DNA of 64,000 bases from Paenibacillus_E sp040812395 (lineage in GTDB: Bacteria; Bacillota; Bacilli; Paenibacillales; NBRC-103111): positions 118,552-182,551 of the forward strand of contig NZ_JBFNXH010000012.1 in NCBI RefSeq assembly GCF_040812395.1, written 5' to 3'. Positions within the stretch are counted from its first letter, which is position 1. Every line of letters starts with the position of its first letter. The position numbers and the translations under genes were made by a program. The notes below the pieces were generated by a model. The model had not been told where the DNA came from. It ran no database searches and saw only the letters and a list, made by a program, of their open reading frames with translations. Below are positions 1 through 6,767 of this stretch, piece after piece.

Positions 1-1
1 T

Positions 2-313
2 TGCGTCGATGAGGCGCCTAACTTTGCCAAGCTCTATGAGACACATGGTTCGGACATCCACATCGTGGCGGTTAACCTGACAACGCTCGATTCTCTCGAA
101 AAAGTGCAGGCATTCGTGCAGCGATACAATTTCCGCTTCCCCGTAGTACTGGACAAAACAGGTGAAACTGCCGCCAACTACCGTATCCAGCCCATTCCCT
201 CGACTTTTTTCCTCGATAAAAATGGTGTTATTGTCGATGCCATGTTAGGTGCTCTTGACGCCCAAACGCTAGATCAAAAAACGAAGGACTTGCTGAAAGG
301 CTCGTCCTTGTGA
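2..313 (+). CDS. Thioredoxin-like (ResA/TlpA-type) protein, C-terminal part
   Basis: The gene enters from the left edge and its N-terminus is missing; 103 residues are visible. The first residues are CVDEAP, which fits the second cysteine of a CxxC thioredoxin active site followed by the usual E-x-P segment of ResA/TlpA proteins. The cis-proline loop is IQPIPSTFFLD, followed by a beta strand and a short C-terminal helix. The family reduces disulfides of exported proteins, often apocytochromes, on the outer face of the membrane; the signal anchor that would confirm this lies outside the window. A terminator-like hairpin follows the stop codon. An AhpC/TSA-type peroxiredoxin is less likely because of the ResA-like loop. 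The family is fairly certain, the exact role is not. Confidence 0.8.
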   Translation, partial: CVDEAPNFAKLYETHGSDIHIVAVNLTTLDSLEKVQAFVQRYNFRFPVVLDKTGETAANYRIQPIPSTFFLDKNGVIVDAMLGALDAQTLDQKTKDLLKGSSL

Positions 314-341
314 AAAAAGTCGGAGACAGTTAGTCTCCGAC
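313..341 (-). terminator. Possible minus-strand terminator hairpin
   Basis: Arms GTCGGAGAC (319-327) and GTCTCCGAC (333-341) form a perfect 9-bp stem with a 5-nt loop. An A6 run to its left becomes a U-tract for leftward transcripts such as that of the kinase gene ending at 736. The distance to that gene is long, so the assignment is tentative. Confidence 0.4.
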
Positions 342-356
342 CTCTCCGACCTCGCG

Positions 357-393
357 CCGCCGTATATACCGTTCGGGTTACGGCGGTTTCTGT
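357..393 (+). terminator. Rho-independent terminator after the thioredoxin-like gene
   Basis: CCGCCGTA (357-364) pairs with TACGGCGG (379-386) over a 14-nt loop and is followed by TTTCTGTCATTTT. It lies 44 bp after the stop codon. Confidence 0.6.
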
Positions 394-496
394 CATTTTC
401 CGTACTGCGTTGTATCTGTCCGATAAGACTGAGCGGATCGCTTTGCGTGGAACAATGAGACGCTATTCCCCGGGAAAGTCCCATTTTTAACAATAA

Positions 497-632
497 AGCG
501 GAACGGGGGTACGCTATTCAAGGATTTGTGGGGCATAGATCCCACATTTGGTGCGAATAGCGCACTCACGTTCCGCGAAATCAAGCAGCAAGCGCAAAAG
601 CCGGTCAATAGCGTACTCACATTCCGCTGGCC
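497..632. repeat. Single copy of the GGAAC..GTRCGCTA palindromic intergenic repeat
   Basis: One GCGGAAC-GGGGGTACGCTA arm (497-515) is followed by two opposite-sense arms, ATAGCGCACTCACGTTCCGC (558-577) and ATAGCGTACTCACATTCCGC. The same building blocks make up the array at 4974-6170 and the dispersed elements near 10.6, 12.4 and 46.2 kb. I see no gene in 314-735; open frames here are accidental. Confidence 0.6.
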
Positions 633-735
633 GAGCACAACGAGCAATCGCCATTGCACGGCTCGCTTGCTCAAGCCAGAACACGCTGAGCGCTCCACCG
701 CACTGCTGCGCTTTCCCGGCAGCTAGCCCGGTTCT

Positions 736-1770
736 TCATTGCGTCTGTTTCGGCACAAGCAACGAAACAGTCGTTCCTTTGCCTGGTTCCGATTGCAGGA
801 CGAACTGTCCGCCCACGCTTTTGGCGCGTTCCTCCATGCTGAGCAGGCCGACGCCTTTGGCGTTTCTGTTCCTAATAAATCCCTTGCCCTTATCTGAGAT
901 CGTAACCTCTACATCGGATTCGCCTTCATGCACATACACACCTGCCTCGGAGACGTCCGCGTATTTGGCAATATTTTTCAGCGCCTCTTGGATCACCCGA
1001 TAGATTGTCGTTTCCACCAACGGATCCAGACGTTTTCGCAAATTATTGTCCAAACTAACGCGAATCCCGTAATGCTCCGCATAATTTTCAATGTATGTGC
1101 GGATCGCCGGAACGACGCCAAGATCGTCCAACACGGAGGGACGAAGCTCCCAAGCCAGACCGCGAACTTCTTCGATAACGGACGAAATTCCCTGCCTCAG
1201 ATTCATGAGTTCCGGGTTCCGCTCTTCCCCCATCAACCGATCCATCTGGATGATCAAAGAAAACAAGCTTTGTCCGATTCCGTCGTGCAGCTCGCGGGAA
1301 AACCGGCTCCGTTCCTCCTCTTGAATCTGCATCACCCGTGCCATCAACTGCTGTAGCTCTTCTTCGACTTTTTTCAGCTGCGTGACCTCGTTGCGTATAG
1401 CCATGTATTGATAAGGAGTGCCTGATTCATTCAAAAATGGCACAATCGTCGTATTCACCCAGTAATACGAACCGTCTTTTGCTTTATTTTTAATGTCCCC
1501 ATGCCACACTTTACCTGCTGCTATCGTATGCCACAGATCTGACATGAACTCTTTGCTATGAAAGCCGGAGTTAATAATCCGATGATCCTGCCCCAAAAGC
1601 TCCTCCCGGCTGTACTTGGAAATTTCACAAAACTTATCGTTTACATAACTAATTTTGCCCTTGTGATCAGTTGTTGCAACGATCGAAGACTCGTCCAGCG
1701 CAAATTTAACATCAGCCAACTGTTTAAGAGACTGCTTCAGAACTTCGTCGTAGGGAATTTCCTTATTCAA
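736..1770 (-). CDS. PAS-domain sensor histidine kinase (NarL-partner, HisKA_3 type)
   Basis: This 344-residue cytoplasmic kinase has a PAS domain (about residues 20-130), a short coiled linker, a HisKA_3 dimerisation domain with the phospho-acceptor histidine in SRELHDGIGQSL, and a HATPase_c domain ending in the GKGF and GVGLLSM boxes. No transmembrane segment is seen. It starts 8 bp inside the end of the response regulator gene, so the two are translationally coupled and almost certainly cognate partners. The gene order GAF protein, regulator, kinase resembles the staphylococcal NreABC nitrate/oxygen system. Unlike NreB, whose PAS domain binds an oxygen-sensitive Fe-S cluster through four cysteines, this PAS domain has only one cysteine (FCEIS). 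It may therefore bind heme, a flavin or nothing, and the input signal is unknown. Confidence 0.88.
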   Translation of the reverse strand: MNKEIPYDEVLKQSLKQLADVKFALDESSIVATTDHKGKISYVNDKFCEISKYSREELLGQDHRIINSGFHSKEFMSDLWHTIAAGKVWHGDIKNKAKDGSYYWVNTTIVPFLNESGTPYQYMAIRNEVTQLKKVEEELQQLMARVMQIQEEERSRFSRELHDGIGQSLFSLIIQMDRLMGEERNPELMNLRQGISSVIEEVRGLAWELRPSVLDDLGVVPAIRTYIENYAEHYGIRVSLDNNLRKRLDPLVETTIYRVIQEALKNIAKYADVSEAGVYVHEGESDVEVTISDKGKGFIRNRNAKGVGLLSMEERAKSVGGQFVLQSEPGKGTTVSLLVPKQTQ

Positions 1771-2416
1771 AGTTCAACAGTCCCTTCTTCGCTGCATATC
1801 GGACTAATTCAGGCCTTGTTCGCAGTCCCAGCTTTTCCATGACATTGCTTTTGTGCGTTTCTACCGTCTTCACGCTAATAATGAGCTGCTCGGCAATCTC
1901 CTTATTCGAAAACCCTTTCGCGATGAACGCAAGAACTTCTCTTTCCCGTTCTGTAAGGGATTCATAGGTTCCCGCATGCTCTCCGTGCTTAAGCTTTTCC
2001 AAGTATTCCTTCATGAGTCGTTTCGTTGCGGTTGGATACAAATACGCATTGCCGGTAGCAACGCATTGAATGGCCGTTACGAGTTCTTCGTGCGGAGCGC
2101 TTTTCAAAATATACCCGGAAGCTCCGGCATGGATCGCTCGAAACAGATACTCATCGTCATCGTGCATAGTTAGAATCAAAATGGCTATATCGGGGATTTG
2201 CTCTTTTAATTCTGCTGTCGCAGTGAGTCCATCCATCCCCTGCGGCATATTGATATCCATCAGCACGACATCCGGTCTGAGCTGCTTCGCGCAATCAATG
2301 CCTTCTTTCCCATCTGCCGCTTCGCCGGCGACTTCAATTTGATGCTTGCCATGAAGCAGATGCATGAGCCCGGATCTCACTACAGCGTGATCATCGACAA
2401 TAAGCACTTTAATCAT
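1763..2416 (-). CDS. NarL/NreC-family response regulator
   Basis: This is a 217-residue regulator with an N-terminal receiver domain (VLIVDDHAVVRSGL; phospho-acceptor Asp in VVLMDINMP; switch Lys in GYILKS). Its C-terminal LuxR-type helix-turn-helix carries LTEREREVLAFIAKGFSNKEIAEQL and VKTVETHKSNVMEKL. I chose the ATG at 2416 because a perfect AGGAGGA lies 6 nt upstream; an earlier in-frame ATG at 2473 has no such site. It is the middle gene of a three-gene operon with the GAF protein upstream and the kinase overlapping downstream. Together with fnr next door this suggests control of nitrate respiration or oxygen-limited growth, an inference from context only since no nitrate reductase genes are in the window. 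Confidence 0.9.
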   Translation of the reverse strand: MIKVLIVDDHAVVRSGLMHLLHGKHQIEVAGEAADGKEGIDCAKQLRPDVVLMDINMPQGMDGLTATAELKEQIPDIAILILTMHDDDEYLFRAIHAGASGYILKSAPHEELVTAIQCVATGNAYLYPTATKRLMKEYLEKLKHGEHAGTYESLTEREREVLAFIAKGFSNKEIAEQLIISVKTVETHKSNVMEKLGLRTRPELVRYAAKKGLLNFE

Positions 2417-2480
2417 GTTTTTCCTCCTAAACGAACCTCTTTCCCCTATCATATCAAAAAATCGACTTCTCACCTATCAT

Positions 2481-2936
2481 TCATTGTACATGTTCATGAA
2501 TGAGCTGCCCCAGAAACATAGCGAATGTCGGTATCGCTTCTTGAGCGTGATCGATCTCATCTGGTTGATAGACGGATTGAGTACGTTTGCCGAGGAACAA
2601 AATTCCCGTAATGGCGGATTCCAGATAAATAGGAAATGCGGCTGCTGTCTTTAATTGTTCCGCAAGCATCAGAGGGCATTCAAGCCGGGCCCAATCCCGA
2701 TCCGAGCTCCCGTCATCGAGTTTCGCCCACCTGCCGAATCGCAGCACGGAACCCGACAAGCCTTGCCCTACTTTGATCGTCATATGTTTGTTTCGATCAT
2801 TTTGATTCCCGGTTACATAGGTCCAGCGGAATCGCTGCTGAGGATCATGAAGCCGAGCCAGCGCAGCAAAATCGCTGGACGTCAAAGCGCGCAGGCCTTC
2901 TAATGCCTGCATGAGTTGTATACCTGCATCAGTCAT
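2481..2936 (-). CDS. GAF-domain protein, NreA-like
   Basis: The 151-residue product is essentially a single GAF domain (FRWTYVTGNQNDR, GQGLSGSVL, TAAAFPIYLESAITGILFLG). In length and in the RW-YVTGNQN block it resembles NreA, the nitrate-binding GAF protein that modulates NreB kinase activity in staphylococci. The start at 2936 is set by GGAGGTGATC just upstream. It is the first gene of the operon and ends 64 bp before the response regulator. Nitrate binding is inferred from family resemblance and context; another small ligand such as nitric oxide is possible. Confidence 0.75.
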   Translation of the reverse strand: MTDAGIQLMQALEGLRALTSSDFAALARLHDPQQRFRWTYVTGNQNDRNKHMTIKVGQGLSGSVLRFGRWAKLDDGSSDRDWARLECPLMLAEQLKTAAAFPIYLESAITGILFLGKRTQSVYQPDEIDHAQEAIPTFAMFLGQLIHEHVQ

Positions 2937-2990
2937 GTTGATCACCTCCAACGTTGCGACTGACCACCTCGTCACTGTCGTTTATATTTC

Positions 2991-3018
2991 ATTGTAATCT
3001 TTCCGCAGGCGGTTGTAA
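2991..3018 (-). promoter_or_regulatory. Candidate promoter of the GAF-regulator-kinase operon
   Basis: On the minus strand a -10 box TACAAT (2996-2991) follows a weak -35 TTACAA (3018-3013) after 16 bp, about 55 bp before the GAF start codon. It partly overlaps the fnr upstream region, so the two units are divergent. Confidence 0.35.
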
Positions 3019-3019
3019 G

Positions 3020-3122
3020 TCAGGGAAACTCCTGATTTCCGCATCAGGGTTTACGAAGAATTTGGAGCATCAAAAAATCAGTGGAACTCCCGATAACCCG
3101 TTGTTTCCAACTCATTTATAAT
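3020..3122 (+). promoter_or_regulatory. fnr promoter region with TATAAT and a TCAGG-N6-CCTGA palindrome
   Basis: A perfect -10 TATAAT lies at 3117-3122, 35 bp before the fnr start, without a good -35. This suggests activator dependence. Upstream at 3020-3035 is TCAGG-N6-CCTGA, followed by another TCAGG copy. No Fnr box is visible here, so autoregulation by Fnr is not supported. Confidence 0.4.
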
Positions 3123-3157
3123 GAGATTAACAACGAAACCGAAGGAGCTGTTGGCCA

Positions 3158-3862
3158 ATGATGACCACAACCAGCAAGGGGATTTCCAATTATTTCTCAG
3201 CCGAAAATTTCAATCGATTGCAAAGCATCATGTATACAAAACATGCGAATAAAGGGGATTACCTCTTCTGGGAGGGCGATCCGGCCGACAAATTGTATTT
3301 TGTGCATAAAGGAGGCGTCCGCAGCACGAAAGTTTCGGAGACGGGTAAAAACTTTATTTTGTACCTCTATCAATCGGGAGATATGTTCGGCCAAGTCGAT
3401 CCTTTTCATGACTCGGTCCAAAGTATAAGCGCCGAAGTGACAGAAGATAGTGAAATTGGCGTAATGCTGAGGAAGGATCTCGAAGTGTTGTTGTGGCAGC
3501 ATGGCGACCTGGCTATCGAATTTATGAAATGGATGGGGCTTGTTCACCGGATGACGGAAACGAAATTGCGCGATTTGATGATGTTCGGGAAGCCTGGCGC
3601 CCTCTGTTCCCTGCTTATCCGGTTAAGCAATTCCTATGGAAAAAAGCAAGGAGAGCAAACATGGATCGACTATAAAATCAATCATACCGAAATCGCCGAT
3701 ATGATTGGCGCTACGCGTGAGAGTGTAAACCGTATGCTCAGCGAGATGAAAAAGGCAGACGTTGTTGAATTCCAAAGCGGACATATTGTCATTAAGGACC
3801 TGGTCTATTTGCGCGATATTTGTCATTGCGAGAATTGTCCTGTGGATATTTGCAGAATGTGA
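3158..3862 (+). CDS. fnr: Fnr-type anaerobic transcription regulator (Crp/Fnr family)
   Basis: The 234-residue protein has an N-terminal cyclic-nucleotide-binding-type beta barrel (about 10-120), a long dimerisation helix, and a C-terminal winged HTH with the recognition segment IGATRESVNRMLSEMKK. The last residues hold cysteines 222, 224, 227 and 232. The C-x2-C-x4-C spacing of 224/227/232 is that of Bacillus subtilis Fnr, whose oxygen-labile [4Fe-4S] cluster is bound at the C-terminus rather than the N-terminus as in E. coli. AAGGAG precedes two consecutive ATGs; the first is used here. Fnr activates genes of fermentation and nitrate respiration without oxygen. Candidate targets in the window are the hemerythrin gene next door and the usp gene, which carry TGTGA-N6-TCAYW sites. 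Confidence 0.9.
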   Translation: MMTTTSKGISNYFSAENFNRLQSIMYTKHANKGDYLFWEGDPADKLYFVHKGGVRSTKVSETGKNFILYLYQSGDMFGQVDPFHDSVQSISAEVTEDSEIGVMLRKDLEVLLWQHGDLAIEFMKWMGLVHRMTETKLRDLMMFGKPGALCSLLIRLSNSYGKKQGEQTWIDYKINHTEIADMIGATRESVNRMLSEMKKADVVEFQSGHIVIKDLVYLRDICHCENCPVDICRM

Positions 3863-3881
3863 AGCTCAAACCAGGCCCATC

Positions 3882-4427
3882 CTAGGAGAAGAAATATTCA
3901 AATGCCGTAAAAACTTGCTCTGTCAGCGGAAAAACCAGATGTTCTTCCATCGTAATATGATCATTTAAAATGAAACAAGCTTGCAGCAGATGCGAGGCCG
4001 CTTCCTCTACGTTTTTTTTAGAAGCGAGATCCGGTGTGAGTGCATGCATTGCCTCGTTAAACGACTGTATGAACGAATCGGCCAGCTCATGGTCCTTCTC
4101 AAGTACCCAAAAGGATGGCAATATGGTTGGCCCCGTCTCAAACCCGAAATAGGCTTGGAGGAAGGCGAAAAGTTCCTGTTCCTCCCAGTTTGCGTGCCGC
4201 TCTAATTCCATGACGAAATCAGCGGTTGCATGTTGAAGAGCTCGTAGGGCGTGATACGCTTTAAGCGGGTCTTCCAGCAGCCAAATTTCCTTGGTATGCA
4301 ATTCTAAATTTCTTATTTTGCTTCTCAAGCTGGCATGCTCTTCCTCCCAACGTTCTACTGCTTTTGACAATTGTATAGGATTAGCAGCAGCCATTCCCAG
4401 CTTGTAACCTGTCGCTGTATACAGCAT
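3882..4427 (-). CDS. Hemerythrin-like (HHE) domain protein
   Basis: This 181-residue helical protein has the histidine/glutamate pattern of a hemerythrin-type di-iron bundle: EEEH near residue 30, ERHANWEEQELF, EKDHE, and a final HITMEEHLVFP. Such proteins bind oxygen or nitric oxide, or act in repair of Fe-S or di-iron centres under nitrosative stress. No signal peptide or membrane segment is seen, so it is cytoplasmic. The start follows TAGGAGGGATGG. It converges on fnr with 19 bp between the stops. A TGTGA-N6-TCATA site about 200 bp upstream with a well-placed -10 points to Fnr control. The family is fairly sure, the physiological ligand is inferred. Confidence 0.8.
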   Translation of the reverse strand: MLYTATGYKLGMAAANPIQLSKAVERWEEEHASLRSKIRNLELHTKEIWLLEDPLKAYHALRALQHATADFVMELERHANWEEQELFAFLQAYFGFETGPTILPSFWVLEKDHELADSFIQSFNEAMHALTPDLASKKNVEEAASHLLQACFILNDHITMEEHLVFPLTEQVFTAFEYFFS

Positions 4428-4491
4428 GGTTCCATCCCTCCTAAAAGATACCCTTAGTTCAGTTCCTTCCTATGCTCAATAGTCGACTTCC

Positions 4492-4536
4492 TTATATGCC
4501 GAATTTTGCTTCTACGATTGTATTTGTAATTGCCAT
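4492..4536 (-). CDS. Possible 14-residue leader ORF upstream of the hemerythrin gene
   Basis: GGGAGTGACATCAAC precedes an ATG that opens a 14-codon frame (MAITNTIVEAKFGI) ending 64 bp before the hemerythrin start and downstream of the predicted Fnr-dependent promoter. It could be a leader peptide, a remnant, or chance. Only the spacing and ribosome binding site support it. Confidence 0.25.
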   Translation of the reverse strand: MAITNTIVEAKFGI

Positions 4537-4596
4537 GTTGATGTCACTCCCTCGCTATTTTCACGACCCGTTGAATTAAGGTTTCCTTATGAGATA

Positions 4597-4639
4597 AGCG
4601 TACAATGTTAAGCAGAGATCCACTATGATTTTAATCACA
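4597..4639 (-). promoter_or_regulatory. Fnr-dependent promoter of the hemerythrin unit
   Basis: On the minus strand TGTGA-TTAAAA-TCATA (4639-4624) matches the Fnr consensus TGTGA-N6-TCACW with one change. Exactly 21 nt downstream is a -10-like TACGCT (4602-4597). This places the site centre near -41.5, the class II activator geometry, with no recognisable -35. The usp promoter at 6718-6760 has the same layout. Confidence 0.6.
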
Positions 4640-4780
4640 TCGACAGAAGAATCTTGAACCTTGTAAGCGAAGCTTGGAAGGTGCTGGCTTTTGCTGACGG
4701 CCAAGACGATAAGAATAACCCTAGCGACGAAGCGCTTCTGCAGGCCTCCACGGGATGAACTCGGAGTTGCTGGGGGGAGG

Positions 4781-4880
4781 CACGTCGGGGCACGCCAGGG
4801 CACGTCAGGGCACGTCAGGGCACGTCGGGGCACGTCCGGCACGTCAGGGCACGTCAGGGCACGTCAGGGCACGTCAGGGG
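4781..4880. repeat. 10-bp GC-rich tandem repeat (CACGTCAGGG)n
   Basis: About ten near-perfect copies of CACGTCAGGG, some CACGTCGGGG, run head to tail. The unit length is not a multiple of three, and frames through it on both strands give low-complexity peptides, so it is not coding. It lies directly upstream of the large repeat array. Confidence 0.85.
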
Positions 4881-4973
4881 TACTGTTGCGGGATTGAGTT
4901 GCCGTGCCGGAGCACTAAACTGCTGGAGTCTGAGCTGTGGGGATGTTACGGTGCCGAAGAGCGCTATGAAATG

Positions 4974-6170
4974 CGTAATCGTGACTCAGGCTTCAGCTAG
5001 GAACAGTTCGAGCGCTGATTGCGCTCTATTTACGCCTAGCTCACGCTCTATTCATGCCCAGCTCGCGGAACTACAGTACGCTATCACCCTGCAAAATCCA
5101 CCTTTCATCCGTTCAACGGAACTACGGTGCGCTAATTAGGTTAATATGAGCTTAAGACCTCTAGTTTCCTACAAATAGCGAACTGACGTTCCGCAAATTC
5201 ATCAATGAGCCCAAATGGCGATCCATAACGCACTCACGTTCCGCTCGATCCGTATAAAGAGCATCTTGCGTAAGCGACGCTGTCGCTCAGCGAGATACGT
5301 AATCGTGACTCAGGTTTCAGCTAGGAAGGTCCGAGCGCTGATTGCGCTCTATTTACGCCCAGCTTGCCCAGCTCACGCTCTATTCATGCCCAGCTCGCGG
5401 AACTACAGTACGCTATCACCCTGCAAAATCCACCTTTCATCCGTTCAACGGAACTACGGTGCGCTAATCAGGTTAATATGAGCTTAAAACCCCTTAAAAC
5501 CTGTAATTTCCTACAAATAGCGAACTGACGTTCCACGAATCCATCCAATGAGCCCAAATGGCTATCCATAGCGCACTCACGTTCCGCTCGACCCGTATAA
5601 AGAGCATCTTACGTAAGCGACGCTGTCGCTCAGCGAGATACGTAATCGTGACTCAGGCTTCAACTAGGAACAGTCCTAGCGCTGATCGCGCTCTATTCAT
5701 GCCCAGTTAGCACTCTATTCACGTCTAGCTCGCACTCTGTTCACGCCCAGCTCGCGGAACTACAGTGTGCTATCACCCTGCAAAATCCACTTTTCATCCG
5801 CTCAGCGGAACTACGGTGCGCTAATCAGGTTAATACGAGCTTAAAACCCCTTAAAACCTGTAATTTCCTACAAATAGCGAACTGACGTTCCGCGAATCCA
5901 TCCAATAAGCCCAAATGGCGATCCATAGCGCACTCACGTTCCGCTCGACCCGTATAAAGAGCATCTTGCGTAAGCGACGCTGTCGCTCAGTGAGTTGCGT
6001 AATCGTGACTCAGGCTTCAGCTAGGAAGGTCCGAGCGCTGATTGCGCTCTATTCACGCCCAGCTCACGCTCTATTCATGCCCAGCTCGCGGAACTACAGT
6101 GTGCTGTCCCCCTGCAAAATCCACTTTTCATCCGCTCAGCGGAACTCCGCTGATTAGGTCAAAACGCACC
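4974..6170. repeat. Tandem array of four ~320-360-bp palindrome-rich units
   Basis: The marker CGTAATCGTGACTCAGG recurs at 4974, 5298, 5641 and 5998 (periods 324, 343 and 357). Each unit holds two GGAACTAC-GT-CGCTA arms and then two inverse arms of the form AGCGNACTNACGTTCC, with GCGCTCTATT-type spacers between. The whole stretch 4640-6200 has no convincing gene; frames in it reappear in every unit and lack ribosome binding sites. The arms are shared with the repeats at 497, 10.6, 12.4 and 46.2 kb. The units are too long and too varied to be CRISPR. Confidence 0.8.
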
Positions 6171-6204
6171 TGAAACCCATAAAGGGTTGGCAAAGGTTAC
6201 TCAA

Positions 6205-6236
6205 CAAAAAAGCGACCTCAACGGTCGCTTTTTTTC
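6205..6236 (-). terminator. Bidirectional terminator after usp
   Basis: AGCGACC (6211-6217) pairs with GGTCGCT (6223-6229) over a 5-nt loop, flanked by A6 and T7 runs that extend the stem and give a U-tract in either direction. It lies 19 bp beyond the usp stop. Confidence 0.85.
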
Positions 6237-6254
6237 GTTCCTCTATCCAATCGC

Positions 6255-6686
6255 TTATTTCACAACAAGAACCGGCTTCTTCGCATGGTGAACCACATTA
6301 TGGCTGACGCTGCCCAGCACGAATTCACCAAAACTGCTCAGTCCCCTGCTACCGACAACAATGAGATCAGCATCAATTTCATCCGCATACTCGATAATAG
6401 TTTTAGCGATTGGCCCTTGTTTAATTTCGATATGCGTGTGCGTGAAATCGACGATTTTCTCTTTCAACTCCGCAATAATCTGGTCCGAAAAGTCCACGTA
6501 ATTGTTCTCGATGGAGATAGGAGGAATAACGATAGACGTACCGACAACATACGTAGGTAGATTAAACACATGGATAATTTCCAATTTCGAGAAATGGTTA
6601 AGTTTGGCTAATTTCAAAGCGGAATCCAGCGCCTTCACCGAAGCTTCGGAACCATCATAAGCAACTAATATTTGAGCGTACAGCAT
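6255..6686 (-). CDS. Universal stress protein (UspA family)
   Basis: This is a single-domain Usp of 143 residues, the usual length. It opens with the beta strand and Asp loop ILVAYDGSEAS and ends with the ATP-binding signature GSRGLSSFGEFVLGSVS (G-x2-G-x9-G-S), so it is probably of the ATP-binding UspFG/MJ0577 type. The start at 6686 follows AGAGGTGATC. It lies after the proline catabolism genes but has its own promoter with an Fnr box and its own terminator, so it forms a monocistronic unit. Usp genes commonly belong to Fnr/Dnr-type anaerobic regulons, consistent with the site seen here. The molecular target is unknown. Confidence 0.9.
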   Translation of the reverse strand: MLYAQILVAYDGSEASVKALDSALKLAKLNHFSKLEIIHVFNLPTYVVGTSIVIPPISIENNYVDFSDQIIAELKEKIVDFTHTHIEIKQGPIAKTIIEYADEIDADLIVVGSRGLSSFGEFVLGSVSHNVVHHAKKPVLVVK

Positions 6687-6717
6687 GTTCGATCACCTCT
6701 TTGTTTTGGATACGAAC

Positions 6718-6760
6718 ATCGTAAACGAATTCCGCTTCAAGGGCTGTGATGTTTATCACT
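6718..6760 (-). promoter_or_regulatory. Fnr-dependent promoter of the usp gene
   Basis: TGTGA-TGTTTA-TCACT (6745-6760) is a full Fnr-type palindrome. Reading leftward, 21 nt separate it from a -10 TACGAT (6723-6718), giving a site centre near -41.5. There is no -35 hexamer. It sits between the rocA stop and the usp start. The identical geometry at the hemerythrin gene makes chance unlikely. Confidence 0.72.
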
Positions 6761-6767
6761 CTGATCC

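Noticed and set aside
548..1003. 151-codon plus-strand frame over the kinase gene end and repeat
   Set aside because: Antisense to the kinase 3' end, low-complexity Ser/Arg composition, no ribosome binding site.
4576..4842. Minus-strand frame with repeated DVPWRAPT-like peptides
   Set aside because: Produced by the CACGTCAGGG tandem repeat; the unit is not a multiple of three and there is no start signal.
4974..6170. Possible CRISPR array
   Set aside because: Units are over 300 bp with internal palindromes, spacers are themselves repeated, and no cas gene is present.
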